From positions 622,169 through 686,168 of the forward strand of contig NZ_LIYH01000001.1 in the NCBI RefSeq assembly GCF_001905885.1: a DNA stretch of 64,000 nucleotides, read 5' to 3'. Each line of letters begins with the position of its first letter. Positions within the stretch are counted from its first letter, which is position 1. The position numbers and the translations under genes are program-made. This document shows positions 7,938 to 15,994 of the stretch, one piece after another. This DNA is from Streptomyces sp. CB03234. GTDB lineage: Bacteria > Actinomycetota > Actinomycetes > Streptomycetales > Streptomycetaceae. The notes beneath the pieces were generated by a model. The model did not search any database. It saw only the letters and a list, made by a program, of their open reading frames with translations, and was not told the origin of the DNA.

Positions 7938-8108
7938 ATGTCCGAAATCGACGAGCGGCGGATCGCTGAGTTGGTCAAGCAGCCACCATGCGGGCTCCGA
8001 GGCGAAGCCGGGGCCGCTGCCCGCGCGGAAGCCCGCAAGGTGCTGGAGTGGCAGGCCGGGATACGCGGCAGGGAACCAGACGAAGGCGAGGAAGACGGCG
8101 CCTGTTGA
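7938..8108 (+). CDS. Small hypothetical phage protein
   Basis: 56 residues from the ATG at 7938 with GGGAGGA seven bases upstream. Highly charged and predicted helical (MSEIDERRIAELVKQPP), no membrane segment, one Cys near each end. As the first rightward gene after the repressor it sits where lambdoid phages keep Cro-like or early regulatory proteins, but it shows no clear helix-turn-helix. Function unknown. Confidence 0.5.
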   Translation: MSEIDERRIAELVKQPPCGLRGEAGAAARAEARKVLEWQAGIRGREPDEGEEDGAC

Positions 8109-8142
8109 ACCGTCGGGCGACGCCGCGCCCCGACTCCCCAGA

Positions 8143-8155
8143 GATAGGTGACATT
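8143..8155 (+). promoter_or_regulatory. GATAGGTGACATT motif, copy 2
   Basis: Exact copy of the recurring 13-bp motif, 388 bp upstream of parB. Followed at 8165 by a 9-bp stem hairpin (CTGCTGTAC / GTACAGCAG). Confidence 0.65.
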
Positions 8156-8335
8156 TTTAGTCGTCTGCTGTACGTTCTGACGTGCCGGGCGGGTACAGCA
8201 GCCGCAGGAGCCCGCACGGCAGCGTCGCGTGAGCGGCGTCCTTCCCTACTCCTCGCCGGGTGGCCGACCCCCCCGCGCCCCACCCGGCGAGGAGTCGGCC
8301 GTCCGGTGCGGCCGTCGGGGTGCGTGACGGGAGCC

Positions 8336-8367
8336 AGCCCGCCGTGACCGCTTGGTCGCGGCGGGCT
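8336..8367 (+). terminator. Hairpin terminator in the parB leader
   Basis: AGCCCGCCGTGACC pairs with GGTCGCGGCGGGCT around a GCTT loop (one mismatch), followed by CTCTCATG. A good rho-independent type for a high-GC genome, although the T tract is poor. Confidence 0.6.
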
Positions 8368-8452
8368 CTCTCATGTCCGCAGCCAGACAGAGGAATCAGA
8401 AATGCGGCGAATTCTCCTTTCTGAATTCCTTTGAATTAAAAGAGTTCGGAAC

Positions 8453-8485
8453 TTGCTTTGGCGGTATTCGCCATTAAGATATAAG
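8453..8485 (+). promoter_or_regulatory. Promoter of the AAGATATAAG class upstream of parB
   Basis: TTGCTT (8453-8458), a 16-bp spacer and TAAGAT (8475-8480) inside GCCATTAAGATATAAG. The same 16-bp block recurs at 57944-57959 with the same spacer. It lies 52 bp before the parB start. Confidence 0.65.
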
Positions 8486-8537
8486 TGTAAGAACAAAGGG
8501 AAAAATCCCTAACGGAATTCACGAAAGGCGCGGGGAA

Positions 8538-9680
8538 ATGGCTGAGAACAAGGTCGAGTTCATCAACATCAAGGTCAGCGAGATCGCTCCCAACCCGGAG
8601 CAGCCGAGGAAGTTCTTCTCGGAGGAGGCGCAGGATGAGCTGACCAACAGCATTAAGGAGAACGGCCTCCTCCAGCCGGTCGTCGTCCGGCCGGTCGAGG
8701 GCGCTAAGGTCCCCTACATGCTGATCGCGGGCGAGCGGCGCTGGCGGTCCTGCCAGGCGGCCGGCCTGGAGGTCATCCCGGCGAAGGTCGTCGAGGGTGC
8801 CACCGAGGAGGAGGCGTACGTCCTCAGCATCGCTGAGAACGTCAACCGGGCGGACATGACCATCATGGAGGAGGCCGGTGCGTACGCCGACCTCAAGGCC
8901 GCCGGATGGACCCCGGCGAAGATCGCCAAGCAGTTCGGCAAGACGGAGACGCACATCACCTGGCGGCTGGGCCTGCTCACCCTGCGCCCCGAGGTGGCCG
9001 AGATGGTCGACCAGGGGCAGATCAAGAACAACCTCGCCTGGCACATCGCCCAGCTCAACCCGGCGAACCAGATGGTGGCGGCCATGCGGTATGTGCGCGG
9101 CGACTTCGACAGCGAGGCCGAGGCGCAGCACTTCGCCAACGGCCTCAAGATGATGGAGCAGCAGACCTCCCTCACCAACGAGAAGGCGCCGACGGCCGAG
9201 GAGCAGGAAAAGCAGAAGAAGGCCAAGGCCAAGGCGAAGGACGGACTCGGCAAGGCGGAGGAGGTCCTGATCCCGCTGCTGGAGGAGCTCGCGGAGAAGA
9301 AGCCGGAGGACCTGGCCGTCATCCTCGGCGACGACCTCGCCCGTCACCTGCGGGTCGTCGGCCGCCTGTACGCCAAGGTGCAGATGGTGCGGAACCTGCT
9401 GAGCAAGGCGCAGGGTATCCAGCGGGCCATGGCCGAGGAGTTCAACAAGGCGGCCGTTGAGGTCCAGCAGGAGGCGGCGGCTGCGAAGAAGGTCGAGGCG
9501 GCGGCCAAGCCCGAGGCGAAGGCCGAGAAGCCGGAGGCGAAGGCGGCGGACGAGCCGCAGTCCACGGCGAAGAAGGCGGCGGCCAAGCCCGGCCCGAAGC
9601 CCGCGGCGCGCACGGCCGCGGGCGCGAAGGCCCCGGCGCGCCGGACGCCTGCCAAGAAGGCGGAAGCGGCAGCGAAGTAG
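8538..9680 (+). CDS. parB: ParB/RepB-family DNA-binding protein
   Basis: 380 residues. Residues 8-95 are a ParB N-terminal domain: ISEIAPNPEQPRKFF-like opening, GLLQPVVVRP and the GERRWRSCQAAG box that binds CTP in true ParB proteins, then SIAENVNRADMTIMEEAGAY. Residues ~125-165 form the KorB/ParB helix-turn-helix (WTPAKIAKQFGKTETHITWRLGLL). The last ~75 residues are a Lys/Ala/Pro-rich tail of H1 type. No ParA ATPase gene was seen in the window. It may act in phage partition, DNA compaction or gene regulation rather than classical segregation. The ATG at 8538 follows AAAGGCGCGGGG. Confidence 0.85.
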   Translation: MAENKVEFINIKVSEIAPNPEQPRKFFSEEAQDELTNSIKENGLLQPVVVRPVEGAKVPYMLIAGERRWRSCQAAGLEVIPAKVVEGATEEEAYVLSIAENVNRADMTIMEEAGAYADLKAAGWTPAKIAKQFGKTETHITWRLGLLTLRPEVAEMVDQGQIKNNLAWHIAQLNPANQMVAAMRYVRGDFDSEAEAQHFANGLKMMEQQTSLTNEKAPTAEEQEKQKKAKAKAKDGLGKAEEVLIPLLEELAEKKPEDLAVILGDDLARHLRVVGRLYAKVQMVRNLLSKAQGIQRAMAEEFNKAAVEVQQEAAAAKKVEAAAKPEAKAEKPEAKAADEPQSTAKKAAAKPGPKPAARTAAGAKAPARRTPAKKAEAAAK

Positions 9681-9737
9681 ACCGGAGGGGTGCGGCGGCG
9701 GTCGCGCCCCTTCTTCTCCTGTGGGTTTGGGTGAGTG

Positions 9738-9763
9738 GGCGCGGCCGGAATTCCGGCCGCGCC
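9738..9763 (+). terminator. Perfect 26-bp palindrome after parB
   Basis: A perfect 13+13 palindrome centred on GGAATTCC (9747-9754), with CTCTTTCC after it. It probably ends the parB transcript. The remaining bases up to 9955 contain no gene I can support. Confidence 0.6.
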
Positions 9764-9955
9764 TCTTTCCGCTTGAATTCCTCTCCGAATTCCAACCCGT
9801 TTCGGCCCGAGCCGGGCGCGCAGGGGGCTCTCCCTACGCGCCCGGTGCCGCTCAGGCCACCGAAGGTCCGAGCGGGCGGCATCATCGGTCACCGGGGGCC
9901 GCCGGCGGCGACGCCGACGCACCCGGCATCTGAGCACCATGAAAGGAATGGCTAC

Positions 9956-10357
9956 GTGCTCACTCTGTTCACCAACCGGTTCCAGGCGTTCCAGTGCCCG
10001 CAAGGGGTGCCGGTCCGCATCACCCTGGGCGCTCCCCGCTTCAAACTCCCCTACTCCCTCACCCACTCGGTGCGGGAGCTCGCGCCGCGTCGGGACTACC
10101 TCTCCCAGCCTGAGCCCGAGTTCACGACGGCCTACCGAGCCGACCTCGACCAGCTCGGACCCGAGCGGATCGCCGCGCGGCTGCGGCAGATCACGCAGGC
10201 CGAGGGCGATCACCGCCTGGTGCTGCTCTGCTTCGAGGACCTGGCCAAGCCGGGCCTGTGGTGCCACCGCCGCGTGTTCGCCGCCTGGTGGAAGGACGTC
10301 ACGGGGGACGAGGTGCGGGAGCTGTCCCCGATGGATCAGCAGGGCACCTTGATCTGA
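9956..10357 (+). CDS. DUF488-like protein
   Basis: 133 residues from a GTG at 9956, with AAAGGAA upstream. The sequence runs LTLFTNRFQAFQ, RITLGAPRFKLPY, LVLLCFEDLAKPGLWCHRRVFAAWW, matching the pattern of DUF488 proteins: an N-terminal strand with R/F, and a C-terminal LLCxE...CHR segment that includes the conserved Cys/His/Arg. The family's biochemical role is not established. The CHRR motif is intact. It stops 21 bp before the third GATAGGTGACATT motif. Confidence 0.7.
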   Translation: MLTLFTNRFQAFQCPQGVPVRITLGAPRFKLPYSLTHSVRELAPRRDYLSQPEPEFTTAYRADLDQLGPERIAARLRQITQAEGDHRLVLLCFEDLAKPGLWCHRRVFAAWWKDVTGDEVRELSPMDQQGTLI

Positions 10358-10378
10358 GCGTCGGAACCGCGCTCCACA

Positions 10379-10391
10379 GATAGGTGACATT
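10379..10391 (+). promoter_or_regulatory. GATAGGTGACATT motif, copy 3
   Basis: Exact copy, 100 bp ahead of the Mom-like gene. Followed by a 12-bp stem hairpin at 10432-10470. Confidence 0.65.
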
Positions 10392-10431
10392 ATTCCAAGG
10401 GGCTGCCTGCTCCTTGTGTAAGGTTCCAGCG

Positions 10432-10470
10432 CAGCGCCCGGCCCCGGCATCCCACCGAGGCCGGGCGCTG
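10432..10470 (+). terminator. Hairpin in the leader of the Mom-like gene
   Basis: CAGCGCCCGGCC pairs perfectly with GGCCGGGCGCTG around a 15-base loop, between the motif at 10379 and the ATG at 10491. Attenuator or processing site; there is no T tract. Confidence 0.5.
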
Positions 10471-10490
10471 TCGTTCGTCGGGAGGCGAAG

Positions 10491-11825
10491 ATGTTCCAGG
10501 GCACCATCCCGGGCCCCATGCGCTCCATCGTGCGCGAGACCGCCAGCGGCTGGCCGAGTGGCCCGGTGTACGTCCCGTGCTGCGGCAACTTCACCATCGA
10601 GCGCAGCGTGGCCGGCATGGGCTTCGCCCTCCACTCCTCCGACGTGTCCATCTACACCAGCGCCGTCGGCCGGTGGCTCACCCGGCAACCGGTCGGCATC
10701 CAGCTCCGCGAGGAGAGCCGAGACGAACTCGGCTGGCTCGCGGACTCCTTGGACGACGGCGTCGGCACCGTCGCCACGCTCATGCTCGGCACGCGGTTCC
10801 TCGCCAGCGTCGGCCGCGAGGGGCTGTGGCACGAACGGGTCGTCCGCTCCTACCGGGAGCAGTGGAAGGTCAAGCACGCGGAGACGGTCGAGCGGCTGTC
10901 CGGCTCGGACATCGAACTCGCCTCCTACGAGGTGGAAGACGTGCGTTCCTGGCTCCAGAAGGTTCCTCGTGACGCCCCGGTGTGCTCCTTCCCTCCCTTC
11001 TACGGCGGCGGCTACGAGAAGCTGTACGAGCCGCTGGAAGCGCACTTCACCTGGGACGCGCCCGAGTACGAGCCGCTGTCCGACGACGACGTGGTCAGCG
11101 TGCTCGGCGCGATCACGGACCGGCCGTACTGGCTGACGGCCTCCAACCACGACGTGCCCGAGCTGCACCCGTACCTGCGCGGCGTGATCAAGGCGACCCC
11201 GCGCGCCGCTCCCTTCTACGTGTACGCCAGTCAGGCCCGGACGCGGATCGTCGCTCCACGCCAGCCGATCGAGCCGGTGAAGGTCCCCCGCCTGCGCGAG
11301 GGTGACCAACTCGTCGGTCCGCTGAGGCTGTCGCTGCTGAAGCCCGGCCAGTTCAACGCGCTGCGCTCCCGGTACCTCAACCCGAAGATCGCGCCGGGCG
11401 CGGCGAACCTGGCCGTCGCGGTGAAGGACGGCGGCGGACGGCTCCTGGGCGTGTTCGCGATGGCTCCGAGCACGTTCACGCCGGACGAGGCGTACGTGCT
11501 CTCGGACTTCGCGGTCGCGCCGACCGACTACCCGCGGTTGTCGAAGCTGATCGTGCTCGCGGCCACCAGCGCCGAGGCGCAGTTGTTGTGCCAGCGGGCA
11601 TTCTCGCGGCGGATCCGGCGGGTGGCGACGACGGCGTTCAGCAACAACCCCGTGTCGATGAAGTACCGCGGACTGCTGCGGCTGCACAAGCGCAGCCCAT
11701 CGAACGAGGACGGCTGGAAGTTCCAGCTCCAGTACCAGGGGGCGATGGGCCAGCACACGCTGGCCGAGGCCCTTGAGATGTGGGCGAAGCGGTGGGGCGC
11801 CCCGACGACGAAGACGGGAGTCTGA
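10491..11825 (+). CDS. Putative antirestriction DNA-base modification protein (MTase-like plus Mom-like GNAT)
   Basis: 444 residues in two parts. The N-terminal part has VPCCGNFTIERS (residues ~27-38), which resembles the AdoMet loop of D12-type adenine methyltransferases, and CSFPPFYGGGYE (~163), resembling the catalytic DPPY/NPPF motif. The C-terminal ~150 residues look like a GNAT fold with VFAMAPSTF, VLSDFAVAPTDYPRLSK and SMKYRGLLRLHKRS, as in phage Mu Mom-like modifiers. Proteins of this pattern are annotated in actinophages as antirestriction adenine modification enzymes. The next gene is a ParB-domain protein, a partner often found with base-modification genes. The substrate and the modified base cannot be read from the sequence. 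Confidence 0.6.
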   Translation: MFQGTIPGPMRSIVRETASGWPSGPVYVPCCGNFTIERSVAGMGFALHSSDVSIYTSAVGRWLTRQPVGIQLREESRDELGWLADSLDDGVGTVATLMLGTRFLASVGREGLWHERVVRSYREQWKVKHAETVERLSGSDIELASYEVEDVRSWLQKVPRDAPVCSFPPFYGGGYEKLYEPLEAHFTWDAPEYEPLSDDDVVSVLGAITDRPYWLTASNHDVPELHPYLRGVIKATPRAAPFYVYASQARTRIVAPRQPIEPVKVPRLREGDQLVGPLRLSLLKPGQFNALRSRYLNPKIAPGAANLAVAVKDGGGRLLGVFAMAPSTFTPDEAYVLSDFAVAPTDYPRLSKLIVLAATSAEAQLLCQRAFSRRIRRVATTAFSNNPVSMKYRGLLRLHKRSPSNEDGWKFQLQYQGAMGQHTLAEALEMWAKRWGAPTTKTGV

Positions 11826-11827
11826 CC

Positions 11828-12730
11828 ATGGAGGAGACCACACGCCTCGCCCCGCCGCAGATGGTGCAGGGCGACCCGCGCACGCTCACGCTGCTCGACG
11901 TCAACGCGCGGTTCCTGCCGCACGAGCAGTTCCGGCAACTCGTGGCGAACATCGAGCGCGACGGCTGCCTGACCTCGACACCGCTGGTGTGGAACGACCG
12001 CGACACGGGACGGCTGGTCGTCCTGTCCGGCAACCACCGCACGCTCGCCGCGATCGAGGCCGGCCTGTCGCAGATCTGGTGGATGCAGATAGACGAGCCG
12101 CTGCCCCGCCAGCGGCAGATCGCTCTCCAGCTCTCGCATAACGCCATCGCGGGCCAGGACGATCCGGCGATCCTCAAGGAGCTGTACGACGAGCTGGAGT
12201 CGGTGGAGTGGCGGCAGTACACGGGCCTGGACGACAAGGCCCTGGATCTGCTGGAGAAGGTGGACGTCGCCTCCCTGGGCGAGGCGAACCTCGACTTCGC
12301 CAGCGTGCAGTTCATGTTCCTGCCCGACGAGCTGGAACGAGCCGAGGCCGCGTTCGACGCGGCCCGCTCCACGGCGGCGGCTGACCAGCGGTGGGTGGCC
12401 GGGCTGGAGCAGTACGAGCCGGTGCTCGATGCGCTGGAGACCTCCCGAGCCGCCTACAAGATCGGCAACTCGGCGACGGCGCTCGGTGTGATCCTCGCTG
12501 TGTTCGAGCGGCACCTGGGCGAGCTGGCCGAGGGCTGGTTCGACTCGGCTACCGGGGAGGCGACGAGGGCGGGGACGGCGCCGCTGGAGACGGTGTTCGG
12601 CGTTCGGGACGTGCCGGTGGAGATGGCCGCCGTCGTGCGGGCGGCCATCGACCGGATGGTGCAGGACGGCACTGTGCCGGCCGACGAGCCGTGGCGGGCG
12701 CTGGAAGTCCTGGCCGCACAGAGCAACTAG
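11828..12730 (+). CDS. ParB/Srx-domain protein, partner of the Mom-like enzyme
   Basis: 300 residues. Residues ~18-95 show a ParB-type domain: LTLLDVNARFLPHEQFRQLV, then RLVVLSGNHRTLAAIEAG, where SGNHR replaces the usual GERR box. The rest is helical, with conserved-looking SHNAIAGQDDPAILKELYDEL, and has no ParB helix-turn-helix. In phage base-modification loci, proteins with this fold act as NTP-using enzymes rather than partition factors. The ATG at 11828 overlaps nothing and follows the Mom-like stop by two bases, so the two are probably translationally coupled. Confidence 0.65.
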   Translation: MEETTRLAPPQMVQGDPRTLTLLDVNARFLPHEQFRQLVANIERDGCLTSTPLVWNDRDTGRLVVLSGNHRTLAAIEAGLSQIWWMQIDEPLPRQRQIALQLSHNAIAGQDDPAILKELYDELESVEWRQYTGLDDKALDLLEKVDVASLGEANLDFASVQFMFLPDELERAEAAFDAARSTAAADQRWVAGLEQYEPVLDALETSRAAYKIGNSATALGVILAVFERHLGELAEGWFDSATGEATRAGTAPLETVFGVRDVPVEMAAVVRAAIDRMVQDGTVPADEPWRALEVLAAQSN

Positions 12731-12755
12731 TCGGCCGTCGGCCAGGAGGTGAGCG

Positions 12756-13289
12756 GTGGCCGAGGGCACCGTGGAGTCCTGGGAGCGGCAGAGCGGGGAG
12801 TCGGTCCAGGCGTTCGAGGCGTTCGCCGTGTACCGCGATCTCGGCCCAGCGCGGAGTGTCACGAAGGTGGCACGGGAGTTGGATAAATCCCGCGCGCTGG
12901 TGGGCCGGTGGTCGCGGCAGTTCGCATGGGTGATGCGGGCTACGGCCTACGACCGGGAGCAGGACCGGCTGTTCCTCGCGGAGCAGGCGCAGGCGCGGCG
13001 GGACATCGCCCGCAGGCACGCGAAGTTGGCGCAGGCCGTGCAGAGCAAGGCGGTCGCGCGACTTCAGACGCTCGACCCGCGGGAGCTGTCGCCGTCGGAG
13101 CTGCTGCGCTACATCCAGGTCGCGGCGGAGATCGAGCGGCGGGCCGTGGGTGAGGCGCCAGCGGCTGGGGCGGTCGAGGACCGGGACCAGGGCTTGGACG
13201 TGGCCTCCTTGTCGGACGAGGAGCGCCGGGCCCGGATGGATCAGTTGCGCCGGGAGCTGGAGCGCCGGTTGTCGGAGGGCGCGCAGTGA
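12756..13289 (+). CDS. terS: Terminase small subunit (probable)
   Basis: 177 residues from a GTG at 12756 behind CCAGGAGGTGAG. The N-terminal half is a helix-turn-helix (AFAVYRDLGPARSVTKVAREL, SRALVGRWSRQFAW), the DNA-recognition part of small terminases. The middle is a long helix, QARRDIARRHAKLAQAVQSKAVARLQTL, suited to oligomerisation. Its stop overlaps the start of the large subunit by four bases, the usual terS-terL coupling. Assigned by context and architecture; no catalytic motif is expected. Confidence 0.8.
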   Translation: MAEGTVESWERQSGESVQAFEAFAVYRDLGPARSVTKVARELDKSRALVGRWSRQFAWVMRATAYDREQDRLFLAEQAQARRDIARRHAKLAQAVQSKAVARLQTLDPRELSPSELLRYIQVAAEIERRAVGEAPAAGAVEDRDQGLDVASLSDEERRARMDQLRRELERRLSEGAQ

Positions 13290-14779
13290 GCCGGGGCCGG
13301 GCCAAGCGCCGCATGGTCGAGGGGTTCGCGGACCCATCGGTGATGAGCGACGAGCAGTTGAAGGCTGAAGTCGCGGCACTGGTCCGGGCTGATGAGCTGT
13401 CGGCGCGGCGGTGGGCGTGCGAGGTCCCCAACTGTGACGGGCTGCCCCACGCGGGGTGGCTGCATCACCATGCCCGTGCGGCGCAGCGTCAGCCGCTGTG
13501 GCTGTGGACGGTGTGGATGCTGCTCACCGGCCGTGGCTGGGGCAAGTCGCGGACGGCGGCGGAGACGGTGAGGGAGTGGGCGCAGACACCGGGGCTCCAG
13601 ATCGCGGTGGTGGCGAAGAACGCGACGCTCGTGCGGGACATCTGCTTCGAGTCACCGAAGTCGGGGCTGCTGTCGGTGTTCCCGCCGGAGGAGGTGGCGA
13701 AGTACAACTCGTCGCTGGGTGAGACGACGCTCCGGTTGACGAACGGCACGCTGATCCGGGGGTTCGGTGCGGAGACGCCGGACAACCTGCGTGGCTGGGC
13801 GTTCGACAAGGCGTGGTGCGACGAGTACGCGGCTTGGTCGCGGCACACCGCGCAAGAGGTCTACGACATGCTGTGGTTCTGCCTGCGTGAGGCGGACACC
13901 CCGCAGGTCGTCATCTCCACGACGCCCAAGCCGCTCCCTCACGTCAAGCGGCTCGTCGAGCGCGGCCGGGAGCAGGAGAAGGCACACGGGGAAGGCGGGG
14001 CGCCGCCTCGGGTGGTGTTGACCCGCGGGCACATGCGGGAGAACGACGCGAACCTGTCGGCGGCGGCCCGTGAGGAGCTGGAGGAGGAGTACGCCGGCAC
14101 CCGGCTGGGGCGGCAGGAGCTGTCCGGTGAGCTACTCGAGGACGTGGAGGGCGCGCTGTGGAAGGGCTGGATGCTGGAGGTCGAGGGTTTCCGGCCCCGG
14201 CCAGAGCATCTGCCGGACCTCCAGCGCGTGGTGGTGTCCGTGGACCCGGCGACCAAGAGCCACGAGAACGCGGACATGACCGCGTTCACGGTGGCAGGGC
14301 GCGGGTTCCCGGTGGAGACGATGTTCGGGGACGACCGTCCCCGCGGGTATCTGCTGCACTGCGAGCAGGACCGGTACACGCCGACGCAGGCAATGAAGCG
14401 GGCTGCCGCGCTGTACCACGAGCACCGGGCGGACTGCGTGGTCATCGAGGCGAACAACGGCGGCGACTACCTGCCCGCGCTCCTGGAGCAGGTGGATCCG
14501 ACGGTGAACTGGCGCATCGTGCACGCCACGAGAGGGAAGCGGGCGCGGGCGGCCCCGGCAGCGCAGCTGTACGAGCAGGCTCGGGTGTCGCATGTCGGCC
14601 CGGCTCGGCGGTTCGCCGAGCTGGAGGAGCAGATGACCACGTTCGTCGGTCAGGGCGAGACGGAGGACTCGCCTGACCTGCTGGACTCAGCGGTGTGGGC
14701 GCTGTGGGATCTGTTCCTCGATCCCACGATGCCGCCACCGCGTGGCGGGGACGACCGGCGGTTGAGCGGACGGCGCTGA
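13286..14779 (+). CDS. terL: Terminase large subunit
   Basis: 497 residues. Packaging ATPase with Walker A MLLTGRGWGKSRTAAE (residues ~76-91), Walker B-like WAFDKAWCDEYAAW, coupling motif ISTTPKPLPHVK, and a C-terminal RNase-H-fold nuclease with VVSVDPATKSHENADMTA (first acidic residue) and VVIEANNGGDYLP (second). It drives ATP-dependent DNA packaging into proheads and cuts the concatemer. Intact in length and motifs. The GTG start at 13286 overlaps the terS stop (GTGA). Confidence 0.95.
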   Translation: MSRGRAKRRMVEGFADPSVMSDEQLKAEVAALVRADELSARRWACEVPNCDGLPHAGWLHHHARAAQRQPLWLWTVWMLLTGRGWGKSRTAAETVREWAQTPGLQIAVVAKNATLVRDICFESPKSGLLSVFPPEEVAKYNSSLGETTLRLTNGTLIRGFGAETPDNLRGWAFDKAWCDEYAAWSRHTAQEVYDMLWFCLREADTPQVVISTTPKPLPHVKRLVERGREQEKAHGEGGAPPRVVLTRGHMRENDANLSAAAREELEEEYAGTRLGRQELSGELLEDVEGALWKGWMLEVEGFRPRPEHLPDLQRVVVSVDPATKSHENADMTAFTVAGRGFPVETMFGDDRPRGYLLHCEQDRYTPTQAMKRAAALYHEHRADCVVIEANNGGDYLPALLEQVDPTVNWRIVHATRGKRARAAPAAQLYEQARVSHVGPARRFAELEEQMTTFVGQGETEDSPDLLDSAVWALWDLFLDPTMPPPRGGDDRRLSGRR

Positions 14780-14921
14780 CTCGGGTTAGCTACCTCTGCC
14801 CGTAGTGATCGCGTGCTCCAGCGTTGCGCATGTTGTCGGGTGCCTCAGAGAAGCACGTCCGATCTCCCCGATGGGCGCAAGTCACTGTCCGCGTCGGGAA
14901 ACTGCTGGACTTCGTGGGTGG
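14780..14921. other. Non-coding gap between terL and the metal cassette
   Basis: 142 bp between the convergent terL and CDF genes. I see no clear gene and no strong hairpin. It is one edge of the foreign cassette. Confidence 0.4.
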
Positions 14922-15623
14922 TCAGTCGCAGCCGGGACGGCAGCCGCAGCCGTCCCCTCCGTCCGTGGACGGTGCCGTTGCGGCAGATGGGGTCGCGCAG
15001 CAGCCCTTGCCTTGCCAGGCGTCGCGCCCTTCCTTGATCGCGATGGCGGCGATGACGAGAGCGGCGATGGGGTCGGCCCAGGACCAGCCGAGGGTGGCGT
15101 TGAGGACCAGGCCGATCAGGAGCACGGCGGAGAGATAGGTGCAGAGCAGAGTCTGCTTGGAGTCGGCGACCGCACTGGCGGAGCCGAGTTCGCGTCCAGC
15201 TTTCCGCTGGGCTGCGGACAGGAACGGCATGATGGCCAAGGACAGTGCGGCGATCACGATGCCGGGGATGGAGCGTTCGGCTTCGCCGGTGCCGGTCAGG
15301 GCGTGGACGGCGTCGACGGCGACGTAGGCGGCGAGTGCGAGGAACGAGACGGCGATGATCCGCAGAGTGGTCTTCTCGCGAGCCTCGCGGACGGCGTAGT
15401 CGGAGGCGGAGAACTGCCAGGCGACCGCAGCGGCGGATGAGACCTCGATGACCGAGTCCAGACCGAAGCCGATCAGGGCTGTGGAGGAGGCGAGGGTGCC
15501 AGCGGTGATGGCGACGATCGCCTCGATGACGTTGTAGGTGATGGTGGCGGCAACCAGCAGCCGTATGCGCTTGGTGAGCACGTCGCGGTGGGCCGGGGAG
15601 GGACCGAGGGATATCACGGTCAT
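14922..15623 (-). CDS. Cation diffusion facilitator (heavy-metal efflux)
   Basis: 233 residues with about six membrane helices. Metal-site regions of the CDF family are present: IGFGLDSVIEVSS in helix 2, ADSKQTLLCTYLS in helix 5 and WSWADPIAALVIA. The protein exports divalent cations in exchange for protons. It ends soon after helix 6: the usual cytoplasmic C-terminal domain is replaced by a short Cys-rich tail (KGCCATPS ... DGCGCRPGCD), which could bind metal. Its ATG overlaps the stop of the ArsR-type regulator (ATGA), forming a two-gene operon opposite to the phage late genes. Confidence 0.88.
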   Translation of the reverse strand: MTVISLGPSPAHRDVLTKRIRLLVAATITYNVIEAIVAITAGTLASSTALIGFGLDSVIEVSSAAAVAWQFSASDYAVREAREKTTLRIIAVSFLALAAYVAVDAVHALTGTGEAERSIPGIVIAALSLAIMPFLSAAQRKAGRELGSASAVADSKQTLLCTYLSAVLLIGLVLNATLGWSWADPIAALVIAAIAIKEGRDAWQGKGCCATPSAATAPSTDGGDGCGCRPGCD

Positions 15624-15958
15624 CCGCAGCAGCCCTTCTCGCCATCATCGGTGCAGGTGCGGTCGGTCTCAACAGCCACCACGGCGGTACGGAGGTCGTC
15701 CAGCGCGTGACCGAGCCGTGCATCGGCCAGCTCGTAGCGGGTGCGGCGGCCGTCGGGCACCGTGACGACCAGGCCGCAGTCGCGCAGGCATGCCAGGTGG
15801 TTCGACAGCCGGGTGCGCGAGACGGCGAGTGCGTCGGCCAGGTCGGCGGGATAGGCCGGGGCGTCGTGCAGGGCGAGCAGGATGCGGCAGCGGATCGGGT
15901 CGGCGAGCGCACGGCCGAACCGCGCCAACACTTCGATGTCGGATGCGATGCTCAGCAT
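15620..15958 (-). CDS. cmtR: CmtR-like ArsR-family metal sensor
   Basis: 112 residues. A winged helix-turn-helix (YPADLADALAVSRTRLSNHLACLRDCGLVVTV) with DGRRTRYELADARL as the wing. The CLRDCGL motif in the recognition region (Cys 57 and Cys 61 by count) plus a distal Cys at 102 (DRTCTDD) match the Cd(II)/Pb(II) ligands of mycobacterial CmtR; an extra KGCCG ends the protein. Expected to repress its own operon until cadmium or lead binds. An unrelated reading frame continues upstream antisense to the portal gene, but the ArsR homology starts at this ATG. Confidence 0.9.
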   Translation of the reverse strand: MLSIASDIEVLARFGRALADPIRCRILLALHDAPAYPADLADALAVSRTRLSNHLACLRDCGLVVTVPDGRRTRYELADARLGHALDDLRTAVVAVETDRTCTDDGEKGCCG

Positions 15959-15976
15959 GGCAACGAGAGTACATGC

Positions 15977-15994
15977 TTTCCTGAATTCAGGTAA
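15977..15994. promoter_or_regulatory. Probable CmtR-type operator
   Basis: Perfect 12-bp palindrome CCTGAATTCAGG at 15980-15991, flanked by TT and AA that extend the symmetry apart from one position. It lies about 20 bp upstream of the regulator's ATG, where an ArsR-family repressor would bind. Confidence 0.65.

Larger units (their letters stand above)
8109..8537. other. 429-bp non-coding, structure-rich leader upstream of parB
   Basis: No plausible gene. It holds the motif at 8143 and three inverted repeats: 8165-8201 (9-bp stem), 8248-8295 (16-bp perfect stem ACTCCTCGCCGGGTGG with a 16-base loop) and 8336-8367 (14-bp stem with one mismatch, then TCTCTC, probably a terminator). A low-GC block with GAATTC repeats (about 8408-8437) and a sigma70-like promoter follow. 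Nothing here shows whether it is a ParB centromere, an attenuated leader or a small RNA. Confidence 0.6.

Noticed and set aside
8143..8180. GATAGGTGACATT read as an ordinary -35 (GTGACA) with a -10 17 bp downstream
   Set aside because: A TACGTT fits at 8172 but no -10 is found at the same spacing in the other copies, so a plain sigma70 promoter does not explain the motif.
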